Made by a program: the position numbers and the translations under genes. The notes under the pieces are model-generated. The model had not been told where the DNA came from. It saw nothing but the letters and a program-made list of their open reading frames with translations, and searched no databases. A stretch of 64,000 nucleotides of DNA, taken from Petaurus breviceps papuanus. Taxonomy: Eukaryota; Chordata; Mammalia; Diprotodontia; Petauridae. Within the stretch, counting starts at the first letter, position 1; every line of letters starts with the position of its first letter. Below, piece by piece: positions 21,740-32,777 of this stretch. The DNA is taken from positions 101,336,677-101,400,676 of the forward strand of contig JAMXIF010001253.1 in NCBI GenBank assembly GCA_028583685.1, read 5' to 3'.

Positions 21740-22648
21740 GCTCAAGTGGAGGGTGAGATTGAAAAGGATGATACTATTGTTAGGCCTATAACCAAAAGAA
21801 TTCAAAGAAAGAGGAAAATGTCCTTCATATACAAAAACATTTATAGTAGATCTTTTAGTGATAGTAAAAAAAACCTGGAAACTATGAGGATGTCATCAAT
21901 TGAGGAATGGCTAAATGAGTTGTGGGATATGGATATGTTGAAGTATTACTGTGTTGTAAGAAATGGGGAAATATATGATTTCAGAGAGACTTGGAAAGAC
22001 TTATATGAGATGATGCAAAGTGAAGTGGGCAGAATCAGGACAATTTACATTACAACATCAATATTACAAAAATGAACAATTTTGAAAACTGTTATAAACT
22101 GATGAAGAATGAAATGAGTAGAACTGGGAGGAGAATTTATGGAGTGTTCTTTTTTAACAATTATTCTGAAATTCTGAATTGTTCTGAAAGACAAACAAAT
22201 TTGAAAGTTCTAGGAACTATGATCAATACAGTGACCATACATAATTCCAAAGGACCAAAGGTGAAACATACTGCCCACCTCCTACTACAAAAGAGACAGA
22301 TTTAGGGAATAGAATTTTTTTTTAAATCTGTTTTTATATACATCCAACAAGAGAATTTCTTTTGCTTGATTATGCATATTTGTTACAAGGAATTTATTTT
22401 TGTTTTCTTTTTTGTTCCCTGAGGTGGTGGTGGAAGGGAGAGAAAATAGACTTCTGGTAATTAAAAAAATTTTAAAAAGAGAATTGGGGTGCTACATTCA
22501 CTTTCAGATAAAGTCATTGTATTGTTAGTTTTGCTAAATTGTATTTTTGCACAAAGAATCCTGTCATGGAATGAGAGGGTGGTTAACTTATAAATGTTTA
22601 CATTATAATAAAAATAAAATGTGTCAATAAAACTTTAAAAAAAAAAGG
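21740..22648 (+). mobile_element. L1 3' end (ORF2 C-terminus and 3' UTR) with A-tail
   Basis: The frame at 21746-22075 encodes IEEWLNELWDMDMLKYYCV and DFRETWKDLYEMMQSEV, the last part of L1 ORF2. The 3' UTR follows (TGATTATGCATATTTGTTAC near 22360) and ends in an A-run at 22637-22646. 5'-truncated. Confidence 0.85.
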
Positions 22649-22719
22649 ATTATGGAAATGACCCCTTCTATGGGAACTGGATGAAAGAGAAGAAAGGCTA
22701 ACCTTTCCTAATTATGCTA

Positions 22720-22970
22720 GCTTTTATTGATCAGCCTTTTCCCTGAACTCCTACAGCATTGACCATATAACATAGGCCACACAGTTAAGCTCTTAATTGT
22801 ATACCATCTTGCATTGATCATTGATATATACTAACCTCATAACCTTAAGCAGACCATAAGCTCCTTGAGGACTTCCTCCTTGATGGACCAGGTCTTAACT
22901 TTTTATATCCTGCCTATCATCTATTATTGTATTGGGCACAGATTATATTCTTGATAAATATTTGAGTAAA
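22720..22970 (+). mobile_element. L2 3' end
   Basis: CAGACCATAAGCTCCTTGAG and CTTGATAAATATTTGAG match the L2 terminal block; the middle is diverged. Confidence 0.65.
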
Positions 22971-23039
22971 ACGGGAGCTTTCCTGGATGGACTCATATCT
23001 GCCTGTACCATTGGTTTTGAATGGTTTTTCCAGTCTACT

Positions 23040-23395
23040 CTTTACATATAGGCAGGTTCAAACACCAGCACATGGCCTCCTCTATGTGCCTTTTCAGTGC
23101 CTGTATCTGGAATATTATCCCTCATCACTTTTGGATTCCCCCACTTCATTCAAGACAGCTCAAATCCCACATTCTGCAAGAACCCTCTCCCAGTCCCTGC
23201 TACTAGAGCCTGCCCTCTCATTTGTTAGGTGCCTCTTGTATATACATGATACTCTGTATAATGTCTCCCTTATTGGAAGATAAGCTCCTTGAGGGCAACT
23301 TGACAATATATCTGTCTTTATTTGTTTTCCCAGTGCTTAGCATAATACCTGGCACATTGTAAACATATCATATATGCTTGTTGATGACCCATCAG
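23040..23395 (+). mobile_element. L2 3' end, second copy
   Basis: CAAGACAGCTCAAATCCCAC, GATAAGCTCCTTGAGGGCAA, CCCAGTGCTTAGCATAATAC, CTGGCACATTGTAAACATAT and TTGTTGATGACCC. It sits directly behind another L2 3' end in the same direction. Confidence 0.75.
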
Positions 23396-23458
23396 TTCTC
23401 AGAGCCTCTGTGTAATGAGAATAAATTTTAGTACCTTAATAAAATGATAGGAATAAGT

Positions 23459-23990
23459 TTGTCAACCTAGCATAGCTAACTCCATTTTGTTTTAAGCCTC
23501 CATTTTATAATTGAACTGTTTTCAGTAAATTGATTTTCTATAAACCGTTTTTCAGTAATAAGACAGGCACTCGTGTAGTATAATGTAGTAAACAAAATGT
23601 GTATGTGTTCCTAAACAATCAATAAGCATATGTGGATCCTCTGAAAAGACAGAAAACAACTTTATCAGTAATTTATATAGTAAAGTACCAATAATATTGT
23701 GTGATAAACAACAACCCATAGCTAGAATTATATAAAACCCTTTAAAGGTCTCATCCTAGGTCTGGGACTGGCTTCAGAATTCTCTACACTGGAGACCCGC
23801 AGGCAGTGTTTGCCCAAGGCAGTGCTGGGAGGGAACCATCCTTATTAGTCCAGTATGAAAGAATATTGAGACTTCTAAGACTCAGGTTGGTGGTTTGTTC
23901 TCAGAGGAGTGTATTATTTGCACATATTAATAAAATGTGCTTATATGCACTGAGAAGCATAAATCTAATTAGTGTTTCTGTCACACCAGT
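23459..23990 (+). mobile_element. Possible solitary LTR fossil (endogenous retrovirus type)
   Basis: About 530 bases starting TGTCAACCTAGCATAGCTAA and ending near GTTTCTGTCACA. It has TGCTAACTCCATTTTG-like U3 sequence, a TATATAAAACCC box near 23730 and AATAAAATG near 23930, in the order expected for U3-R-U5. No internal retroviral region is visible beside it. A clear target duplication was not found. It looks old and solitary; the class is undetermined. Confidence 0.4.
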
Positions 23991-24064
23991 TAGCATATGT
24001 AATCATAAATTGGCTATAAGTACACACTTTGTTTTGTACTGTGTTCTGTGGGGAACAGTGGGTG

Positions 24065-24165
24065 CAGCAGGGTGCAGTAAATAGAACATTGCCTTTGGAG
24101 TCAGAGACACTGGGTTTGAACCATAGCTCGGGTTCTTAGTAATGGAAAAGTCCAGGTCTTAGTTT
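24065..24165 (+). mobile_element. MIR/CORE-SINE head
   Basis: GGTGCAGTAAATAGAACATT, GCCTTTGGAGTCAGAGACAC, GGGTTTGAACCATAGCTC: tRNA-like SINE head only. Confidence 0.65.
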
Positions 24166-24179
24166 CTGTCTTCTGGGGT

Positions 24180-24900
24180 TTGTTTGACGACCTAATAGGG
24201 GCTTTCCAACTCAGTGTCCTTAGAATTGCAGCTTTCCTAGCTTTGAATCCACGTTTACTGAGGAGTGGTTCCAACTGCCCAGAGGTGGAAAACAAAGGGT
24301 TTATAGGTGTTTCATGTTCAACAATTCATGCTTTTGGGATAAAAACGGCTTTGGGATTGTTGTTGTTTGTTAAGGGTCAAGCCCTTTCCTCAGAAATGCA
24401 GTTGGCTCTTCGGAAAGCTGACACTCCCTCACAAGCCCTTACCAGCTGCCAGCCCCCAGCAGCAGAAGCAACAACAACAACCATTAGTTTGCAGCCTTCA
24501 TGCAAAATTCCAATGGTTTTGGCTCTCCCTGCCAGGGACAGGGAATGTCTGCACTTTGGTCGGGGCAGGAGTGGGGAGGGGAGCACCCACCTGGGGCTTC
24601 CTTTTTCTTTTCTCTCAGTATTGTGCGCCCTGTGAGGATTTTCAGCTGACCTTCCACAGCTGGTCTCAGGAGGGCCACTGGGCAGTCTTGGAGTTGCATT
24701 GCTCACCTTCAAACTCCTTGTTTTATATCTTAAGTACGATAACAGGTTGAACCCACAGTGAGATATAAAGATCAACTTTGTATGCAAAAGCCATTAAAGA
24801 AATGTAGATGGGGAATAGGTACCTCGAAATACCAAAAATGTTAAGCAGAGATAAGCTATTTTTGTAAAAATGGTTATTGCTGCTATTTTGATTATCATCC
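24180..24900. other. Single-copy-looking, comparatively GC-rich block
   Basis: No repeat recognised. Open frames of 127-151 codons exist on both strands at 24180-24787, but they overlap in three frames, carry no known motif and lack convincing splice-site context. I read the block as possibly conserved non-coding sequence; no gene is called. Confidence 0.4.
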
Positions 24901-24904
24901 ATCA

Positions 24905-25085
24905 TGGAAGAATGTTGAATTGGAAATTAGGGTCCTGGGTTCTAGTACTGGGTTTTCCTCCAGTGTGACATGACACAAGTTACATTTCTAAAATTCAGTT
25001 TCCTCATCTGTAAAATAAGAAGGTTGAACTAGATGATATTTTAGGTTTCCTTCCAGATCTAAAAGCTCAATATTATGAACTACTT
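24905..25085 (+). mobile_element. MIR SINE
   Basis: GGTCCTGGGTTCTAGTACTG, CAGTTTCCTCATCTGTAAAA, TAAGAAGGTTGAACTAGATG and TTCCTTCCAGATCTAAAAG. Confidence 0.8.
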
Positions 25086-26555
25086 GTAAACAGCAGATCA
25101 TACCCAAAGAATACCACCAAATGGAGGAAATTAATTCAAGCTATTAGTAAGGGTGGTACCAAGGTTGTTCGGGTTTTTTTCCCATTAGTAATCACAAAGA
25201 AACTGCATTTCTCCTTTTATGGATTCCTCTCCAGCTTACTGAAAGAGTATTTAAGTCAGTTCTCCAGTTTATATCTTTATTTAACTTTCCAAATGATCTC
25301 AGTTTACTTCCTTTATCTTTTCTTTTTAAAAAAATATATTTATTTTATTCTGAACTTAAGAAATAAAACAAACATTTCCATAACATAGTAGAATAAAAAA
25401 AAATGATTATACATGAAACTGCAAATCTATTATGTACAACTTGCTATTCCTTTCACATATATAATAACATTATCATGTAACTTTTTTTTCCTTTCCATTA
25501 TCTTTTCTTAGACTATCCAGATTTTAAGAAGTCACAGGTGTTTATTTCCTGATTCTCTCCCTTAAAGCATTTCCCAGCATCCCTGGGACAAGAAGGGGGT
25601 GATTCAAGTCAACTGCTGCATACAGAATGTTCTAAATCTAAAAGACAAGGAGCAAATAGCTGGACATGCCTTACCCTTGGTGTTAGCCTCTCCCAGACCA
25701 TTCTTCTGTGATGGAATCCAGCCAGCTCTCCCCAGCTGACCAAAGAACAGGCTTGCCTCAGTGACTGAGCTCACCACCCAGCTCCAAAAACTTCTATGCT
25801 GAAGTTAAAGGCCGTTTTTTTTTTTTTTCCAACAGTATGATAATCCACTGTTCTCATTTGTTCATCCATATAGGTCTTCTTTGTCCCTTTTTAGCTTGGA
25901 AAATATACATTCTCAAACCAGATCTTCCCTGTCACAAAGAAATTGGTTTCTTTAGACGATTATACTCTGATACAAAAACAGTCACCTTGGTTTACAGAAT
26001 TAGCACACTTTTTTTGTTTGTCACTGACTTTTTGTGGCTTTAGTGACTCTTTAGGGGAAATAAAGAAGATATTGGTGGTGGAAGGGTGGTGGGTACCAGG
26101 TGATGAAAGATGCTGAGATGGCAACTGTCTAGGCCAGCAATGGGATGCATATCTGACCAAGTCCCAAAGTTCAGTCTGTTATGTCTGAGTGGAAAGTCTA
26201 GAACCAAATTCAGACCTTTGAGTGTCAGCACCATCACATTCTTGGTTAAATCAGTTTCCTGTTTCTTAGATACAAGGCTCCAGAGAGCCCTACGATATCA
26301 CAGCTCTCATGAAACAAACTGATGACTTAAACATACTTAAGAATCAGCAACCCTTGAATTCATTAATCTCTTGAAAAATAGGCAGTACTAGAAACCAAAA
26401 CCGTGAGAATTCTTTGATTTTCAGTGAACACTGAATATTTCAAATAATTCAAAATGATACTTCAAACAACTGGAGTATCATATTAATGACAGCATAACCT
26501 TTTATTTTGTTAGCACTAACTGAACCATGGAGAATCATTGGGGGTAGAGAGCCAG
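25086..26555. other. Mostly unclassified
   Basis: About 25330-25495 (ATTCTGAACTTAAGAAATAA, CATTTCCATAACATAGTAGA, GTACAACTTGCTATTCC) looks like an old interspersed repeat that I recall from other mammals but cannot assign. The rest shows nothing recognisable. Confidence 0.4.
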
Positions 26556-26559
26556 TTTT

Positions 26560-26690
26560 CTTCAGTTCTTCTCTGTGACAAAAGGACCTGGATTCAGGTC
26601 CTGATTCTGATAGACACTGGCTATGTGTGTGTGACTCTGGGCAAATCATTTCATTTCTCAGTGCCTTAAGCAGCTATAAATTTCATCACA
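26560..26690 (+). mobile_element. MIR SINE fragment
   Basis: AGGACCTGGATTCAGGTCCT and TGTGTGACTCTGGGCAAATC, TTTCATTTCTCAGTGCC. The first stretch is itself palindromic (GGACCTGAATCC on the other strand). Confidence 0.7.
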
Positions 26691-26784
26691 TGTATTGGTA
26701 GAATTTCCTCACTCAGGAAAACAACCCCCGTGGGTTGCAGCTTGGCAATTGCTTCTATGGACGTTGTAGACACATGTGTAGCTG

Positions 26785-26995
26785 TTGTTGCTCTTTGTCC
26801 TTCCTTCTCCAAGAGGACCGATGACATCACGGGGTGATGTCCCCACTTGAAGTGAATTGGATTTAAGTGAGGCAGAGTTTCACAAAGTCATCAGCCTCAC
26901 TCTCCACCATCAGAGTGTCATCAGAGCCCAACAACAGGACAAAAGTCAAGACAACTGGAGATGGCTGGTGGGGATGCAGAGAATGACCGTGGTGT
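26785..26995 (+). mobile_element. Mar1-like SINE
   Basis: TTGTCCTTCCTTCTCCAAGA, GGACCGATGACATCACGGGG, TGAATTGGATTTAAGTGAGG and CATCAGCCTCACTCTCCACC. Third copy of this family in the window. Confidence 0.75.
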
Positions 26996-27194
26996 CTTCT
27001 GCGTCTGACCAAGTTCTACAGGCTCCACAGCACCTGTGACAGCGGCCTTCATGGACAGTGGAACAAATTATTCTCCTTCTCCCCTTCCATCAAGAGAAAT
27101 CTTCATTTCTTTCCTCCATCTATATTCACCCTGGGCTCAACCACCCAAGGAAACAAGAGCCTTTGGATGACGGCAGAGCTATAGGAAAATTTCA

Positions 27195-27340
27195 GTTTCG
27201 GCCTTTGGATTCCCAGTATTCAGCACAGTGGAGGGTATATAGCACACACTTAATCAATGTTAATTGAAATGAAATGAATCCTTATCTACAGAATGATAGA
27301 GCTGGACTAGGTGATCTATCTCTGAAGTCTCTTTCAGCTG
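27195..27340 (+). mobile_element. L2 3' tip followed by MIR remnant
   Basis: GGATTCCCAGTATTCAGCAC ... TATAGCACACACTTAATCAA is an L2 tip (to about 27270). Then AATGATAGAGCTGGACTAGG, TGATCTATCTCTGAAGTCTC is an MIR tail. Confidence 0.6.
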
Positions 27341-27935
27341 GGGGTGTGCTGGAGGTACTGGAAACAGCTTTGGAGAGCTCATTGTTAAATTTTCAATGTG
27401 AGCATTTATACTTCCCAAATCCAACATTACAAATCAGGATTTTTGATTTATTGTTTTGCTGATTGTCCAGGTTTAGAATAGTGATATAGAAAATGTTAAT
27501 AATATAGATTAAATGGAAGAATGTGTCCTACATATATTGTTTCCCACCCCTTATCTCCCAAACTATGTTAAACATTTACCAGTACATTGCTTTTTTAGCT
27601 TTTAAAAAAACCCTACAATCTACACATGAATAAAGTCAAAAGACAAATATGTAACAGTTGAAAGATTAAGCTATAGTTTATGAATTAATATGTAGGGACT
27701 GTTAGTTATTTACAGCTGCTCTCAAGAATTCTTTTAAATAACTGATGATTCTTAATCCAGGCAGGAATCCAGCTATCAACACACATGATGTGTTACCATA
27801 ATACTTAGCGTTACTGAAGCCTTTGTCAGCTTTATTTTTTTGCTCATGCATCTATCAACATATCTGTTGAGTTTTTTCTTTAACTGAACCAGATAGTTTC
27901 ATTTGGGTAGAGGGAAAGGAGACAGAGAAGAGGGC
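27341..27935. other. Unclassified AT-rich DNA
   Basis: No recognised feature. Confidence 0.4.
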
Positions 27936-27939
27936 TGAA

Positions 27940-28205
27940 CCCATGACATAATAATAATACTGAGGATTTATATGGTATAGATTTTCAAAGCATTATACTT
28001 TTTAAATTATCTCATTCAATACTTACAACACCCCTGGGTAGTGGGGGGTAGATACAATTATTATACTTACTTAACAGATGAGGAAACTGAGGCTGAGACT
28101 TGCCCAGAGTCACACTTCTAGTAAGTATTTCGGTAGGCTTTCAACTAAGGTCTTCCTGACTCCAAACTGAGCATTCTATAGTGCTGCACCACCTAGCTGC
28201 CTCTG
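27940..28205 (-). mobile_element. MIR/CORE-SINE, reversed, nearly full length
   Basis: AATAATAATACTGAGGATTT, then ACAGATGAGGAAACTGAGGC, TTGCCCAGAGTCACAC, GGTCTTCCTGACTCCAAACT and CACCACCTAGCTGCCTC. Confidence 0.85.
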
Positions 28206-28214
28206 TTAAGGATT

Positions 28215-28640
28215 GGGTACTCTTAGTGTGGAAAGGTTCTCCAGCAATACAGACAGGCAATTTAACCATAGTTCATAATCTTAGAGAGTTTCCTGGGACA
28301 CTGAGAGATTAAATGACTTTCCCATGATCACATAACTATTGTTGTTGTTCAATCATTTCAGTTGTATCTGACATTGTGTTCCCATTTGTGGTTTTCTTGG
28401 CAAAGATACCAGAGTGGGTTGCCATTTCCTTCTCCAGCTAATTTTACAGATGAGGAAACTGAGGCAAATAGAATTAAGTGACTTGCCCAGGGTCACACAA
28501 TTAGTAAATGTCTAAAGTTAGACTTGAACTCAGGTCTTCCTGATTCCAGGACTGGCATTCCATCCCCTATGCCACCTATATCACACAACTAATATACATC
28601 CAAATCCAGCCCTCTAGCCATGATGTCAAACTGCCTCAGA
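28215..28640 (-). mobile_element. Marsupial SINE (third type), split by another SINE
   Basis: CTTAGAGAGTTTCCTGGGAC and TAAATGACTTTCCCATGATC before the insertion; CAAATCCAGCCCTCTAGCCA after it. Same family as 11885-12305. Confidence 0.65.
28339..28579 (-). mobile_element. WSINE1-like SINE, reversed, with target duplication
   Basis: TTGTTGTTGTTCAATCATTT, GGTTTTCTTGGCAAAGATAC, GGTTGCCATTTCCTTCTCCA, ACAGATGAGGAAACTGAGGC and GACTTGCCCAGGGTCACACA. Flanked by ATCACATAACTA (28327-28338) and ATCACACAACTA (28580-28591), 11 of 12 identical. Confidence 0.9.
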
Positions 28641-28644
28641 AATA

Positions 28645-28775
28645 ATTTGTTAAGCTATAGGAATATCTTTAAAAAACAATCAACTCCTCAAATAGATTAA
28701 TAAATTGTGTGATTTGTTAAACTATATTACTATCTTTAAAATGCCATCAATACCTCAGAAAGATTAAGCAACAAA
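28645..28775. repeat. Two-unit tandem duplication, period 67
   Basis: Unit one starts at 28645 (ATTTGTTAAGCTATAGGAAT), unit two at 28712 (ATTTGTTAAACTATATTACT). Both continue with TATCTTTAAAA, then CAATCAACTCCTCA / CCATCAATACCTCA and AGATTAA. Divergence is roughly a quarter, so it is old. Confidence 0.75.
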
Positions 28776-30239
28776 TGACAGGTCAAATGTGTCATAATGA
28801 CCTGGGATATATAGGCCACTTCTGTAATTTTTCTTGTCTAAGTCAATCTGCTTCCCTTTCATGGAGTGGAACTTTTACTGATACTTTTTCTCATAACAGC
28901 CCCAAACAATCTACTCCCCCAAATTCCCCCTTCACAGAAGTCCTTTTTCATCTTCAGACAACATTGGGGTTGGCTCTCCATCAGCACAGCACATTTATGG
29001 CTACAGAAAGGAGAGAAGGGTATTATCTTTCTCAAAACTGGGTGTCTAGATATCATGGCTGAAGAAGAGAGAGGACCAAAAAAGCTCTTTACTCATGAGC
29101 CAACCCCTAACCAATCATCTTGCTATAGAAGACTCCTACTATCTCCTCCTTCCTCCATATTGTTTCCAGATTTGGTTTCTATCATACAAATACATTCATG
29201 CTATGCCCAAGACCCAGAAATGGGAAGAATGAGGAGTCTGAAGAGATGAAAATTGGGACTTCTATTAGTAATGTTGCTTTTATAACCCTGGGACCTGATC
29301 AAGCCACTTGAAAACTCTGCTGATACCCTGGATGCCAAAGTAAAAGGCAACCTTTGTGCATGAACCATCTCAAGAAGAATATATTGAGTTAGTCATGTTT
29401 GTGTGTACATATATCTAATTAGTATTCAACTTTGTGTTTACAAGGTGAAAATTTCTTTCTGGTAGTGATAGGCTCTTGTAGTCTATCATAATCTTGCCAT
29501 ATGGTAAACATTCTCTCCTTTTTCAAATTTCTCATAGTATTTTATCTGGACCTCTTCCTTGTAACATTCTCTTGTTAATTATACCTAAAAGTTCTTACCC
29601 TTAACACAATCTAGAGAGCATACTCAGATTTATTCTTCCTAGTGATTATGCAGAGAAGGCACAAATATTCCCTGATTCATTCCAGTCATGGACCTTAAGG
29701 AGCCAGTTTCCAATCATCATGACTTAGGAGTTGGTACAATGTGTTGATTAAAAGTCTTCCAGTTGGCTGCAAAAAGCAGGAAGAATTATGATTCAAAAAT
29801 GATTGAGCCAAAACTGAGTGTACACACAAAAGGGGTAACCTGCCTATCTATAACTCTCTTTTCCTTGGTGGCTTAAAGTAAAAAGGATTGCTTTGAGCTG
29901 CTAGGTGAACGAAGAACATCTGGCCATATTCCCCCATCCACCTGCCATGTATCTATGAGTACAGGGTACCTCTGTTTCTTTTGTGTTTATTCTTTCCTGA
30001 CCTTAGGTGAACAAATATTCCAAGATCTGATGAATTTGGGAGAGCCTGATGTCCTATTAGAAGTTCTTCTTCCTATGACTTTTGGTGGTAGCGGGTTTCC
30101 CAGAGTAATCGTTGTTGATAACAAAGGAGACAACTACAGAGAGATCTGAAAAATAGCCTCCCCAAGGTAACAGTGGTTCCTCATGGAAGAGAGAAATATT
30201 AGGTATGGACTCTAAAAACGTACTAATTTTTGGATCCTA
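28776..30239. other. Unclassified; may include an old LTR-type repeat
   Basis: No gene. Frames at 28775-29249 lack known motifs. Around 29955-30010 the sequence GAGTACAGGGTACCTCTGTT, TCTTTTGTGTTTATTC loosely resembles 49930-49975 in another candidate LTR fossil. That resemblance is weak, so no element is called. Confidence 0.35.
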
Positions 30240-30610
30240 CTGTGTTTCCCCGATAATAAGACCTATCCTGAAAATAAGCCCTCCCCTTACTGTGTAAGAT
30301 TCCTCTAAAATAAGCCCTTCCCCGAAAATAAGCCCTATTGAGATTGCTACTGTAGTGAAGGTGATCCCCTGCGCTACACCGTGCTCCGAGCTGCATCCAA
30401 TCAGAGCTGCAGCAGTGAGCGCGTCATCCTGTTCTTCCCCAGTGATTTGCTTATTGAATAAAGGTACATTTTTTTGTTCACATTTACCTGTTTATTAAAA
30501 TTGCTGTCAATGTTCATTAAAATAAGCCCTCCCCTGAAAATAAGCCCTCTGGTGTTTTTCTGTCCAAAAAAAAAATAATAAGACAGTGTCTTATTATCGG
30601 GGAAACATGG
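30240..30610 (+). mobile_element. 371-bp non-autonomous pogo MITE
   Basis: Ends share GTTTCCCCGATAATAAGAC in inverted orientation (30240-30262 and 30588-30610, two mismatches in 23) and are flanked by TA at 30238-30239 and 30611-30612. The left 200 bases match the leader of the 9132-11059 element, including AAAATAAGCCC repeats and CCAATCAGAGC; the right 150 match its tail from TTGAATAAAG onward. The whole transposase and a further stretch of about 60 bases are missing. The junction reads GATTTGCTTATTGAATAAAG. It is a typical internal-deletion derivative that needs transposase from a full element. Confidence 0.92.
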
Positions 30611-30612
30611 TA

Positions 30613-31005
30613 GCAGAGAGCTATACTTAAAGGAGTTTTGTGAGAATTCTGTGCAAGGAGAAAAAGACTTCTAGGGAGAGGAGTTGGGAAGAACTTCTTG
30701 GTCACATACGCCTCAGTACTATTATACTTTAAGTTTGAACCCATTTTACCCAAGGTTTTGTACCGAGGGTTCTTACTATGTTCTCAGTAAATTCTTTTTC
30801 TAAAAAGGAATGTTTAATTGGTTGGTTGATAAGAAATGGCACACTGGTGGGGGCTCATGAGCTACAATGCTGGAATCTACAATCCCTTCAGGGTTATCCT
30901 TAGAATATTTAGTAGACATATTCAGTTGCCCTCTTGGGCCTCAGACTTGCCAGTGCAAATACAAGATGAAGGAGAGGCAACCCCAGAGGTAATATATACG
31001 CTTTT
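30613..31005. other. Unclassified DNA
   Basis: No recognised repeat. Short frames only. Confidence 0.4.
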
Positions 31006-31009
31006 CCTC

Positions 31010-31130
31010 CTTACTAGATTGTAAGCTCCATTAATGCAAGATCTTTGTTTTGTCTCTCTAGCACTTAGCTTTGTATCCAGCTTTTCACATAGAAGGGCCT
31101 GAATAAACTTCCATTAATTTGAATCATTTG
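31010..31130 (+). mobile_element. L2 3' tip
   Basis: CTAGATTGTAAGCTCCATTA, CTCTCTAGCACTTAGCTTTG and CTGAATAAACTTCCATTAAT. 31131-31334 has nothing nameable. Confidence 0.65.
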
Positions 31131-31334
31131 CTGGGATTTTTGACATTATTTAAACTAACTGGGATCAGAATGACTGGGTTTATTTTTTCATTTGTTCCCC
31201 CTTTCTCCATGCACCTTCCCACCCCCCACTCCCAACTATTAAAACCTAGTTTCCTCAACTCTGCTCTCTAAGATTGCATTAGAAAAAAGTGAAAGTCCAA
31301 TGAATTCTGTAAGAGGTGGCTGGGGGTGCAGGCA

Positions 31335-31625
31335 GGGAGAGTAGTTGTAATGGACTCCAGGTAGGAAAAGGTGCTCAGTAGATAAAGTGCAAGGCCTGGA
31401 ATCAAGAGCACCTGAGTTCAAATCCTACTTCAGACATTTGCTAGCTATGTGACCCTGGACAAATCACTTAATTTTTGTTTGCCTCTATTTCCTCAACTGT
31501 AAAATGGGGGAAATAATAGCACATACCTCCTAGAGTTATAATGATGATCAAATGGAATACAGTATATAAAGTACTTTGCAAACTTTAAAGCATCATATAA
31601 ATATTCATTATTATTATTATTATTT
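31335..31625 (+). mobile_element. CORE-SINE, full length
   Basis: GGTGCTCAGTAGATAAAGTG, CACCTGAGTTCAAATCCTAC, CTATGTGACCCTGGACAAAT, CCTCAACTGTAAAATGGGGG and the tail AAAGTACTTTGCAAACTTTA ending in (ATT)n at 31605-31625. Confidence 0.85.
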
Positions 31626-32083
31626 TGGACCTGGGAAGGAAATATTTAATAGATCACTAGGAAGATCTTTCAAATTGGACATAAGGAAGAATGCTCCTGG
31701 TAAAACAATGGTAGAGACTGAAAAAACTACCTGAGATTAATTGTCATCTTGCAGAAAAGTTTAAAAATTGGATAGACTTCCATGCCTTAGCTAGGAGGAA
31801 GGCACATCTCTGTCCCCTTATTTGATTATACATAGAGCCTACATTGTCCTTTGATAATTTGCATGATCTTTTCTGGGGGTATGAATGAATCTTTGTCACT
31901 GTAATTCTTGGTATTAGGTTGAAGTTGGTAGGTAAGCTACTCTGGAGTCTCTACTTGACTATAATTGAACTATTTTTGTCTTTTAATAAAAGGAAGTTGT
32001 TTTCAAATGTCATAAATCAGGTATTACTAACAGCATTCTTGTAAAATATTTTGTAATCACTCCTTTTGTTATCATACACTTGT
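31626..32083. other. Unclassified DNA
   Basis: Nothing nameable. Confidence 0.4.
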
Positions 32084-32099
32084 TTTATGAGATATTCTT

Positions 32100-32268
32100 C
32101 TATATATCTTTTTTGTTTTTTTGCTTTTTGGAGGGCAATTGTGGTTAACTGACTTGCCCAAAGTCACACGGATAGTAATTGTGTCAAGTGTCTGAGGCCA
32201 GATTTGAACTCAGGTCCTCCTGACTCCAGGGCCAGGCTCTATTCACTGAGTCACCTAGCTGCTCCCCC
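32100..32268 (-). mobile_element. CORE-SINE with a perfect 16-bp target duplication
   Basis: T-rich tail (32107-32130), GCAATTGTGGTTAACTGACT, CTCAGGTCCTCCTGACTCCA and GTCACCTAGCTGCTCCCCC. Flanked by TTTATGAGATATTCTT on both sides (32084-32099 and 32269-32284, no mismatch), so this is among the youngest insertions here. The 16-bp duplication plus A-tail indicates L1-type target-primed insertion. Confidence 0.95.
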
Positions 32269-32339
32269 TTTATGAGATATTCTTAAAATAAGTCAGGACC
32301 TAGAACTAATTGTCAGTGACTTTGATTGCTTAGGTAACT

Positions 32340-32453
32340 TCCTGTTTATATACATAAACATTTATATACATGTATGTATATGTATATATGTATGCATATG
32401 CATATATGTGTGTATAAATGGAGATATATGGAGATAGACAGACATAGATAGAT

Positions 32454-32521
<68 letters not shown>

Positions 32522-32531
32522 TAGATAGATG
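32340..32531. repeat. TA/TG-rich tract and (GATA)n array
   Basis: TATATACATG-type repeats at 32345-32415 lead into about 20 GATA units at 32433-32531, nearly pure from 32452. Frames through it are artefacts. Confidence 0.95.
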
Positions 32532-32777
32532 ACACTTCACACATAGGATTGCAGGGAGCTTTCTACTTCTTGTCACTATGCTACTTCAAGGTTATGTGAT
32601 TTGGGAGCCTCCTAAAACCTTGTCTAGGATTTCAACCCTTAACTCAAGAACTATACCTGTTGATTTTTTTGTTCCTGAAAGTCTTGTTAAATCAATTTTT
32701 TATTATACTGTATGCATTTAATTTTCAGTTTTTACATTTGTATCAACTCTTTCCAAATTCTTCTCTTCAATTAGAGA

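Noticed and set aside
24180-24787. Overlapping frames of 127-151 codons as a host gene
   Set aside because: Three overlapping frames on two strands without a motif suggest composition and not selection; kept only as a finding.
32433-32531. CRISPR-like array
   Set aside because: Uninterrupted 4-base GATA units without spacers; plain microsatellite in a vertebrate genome.
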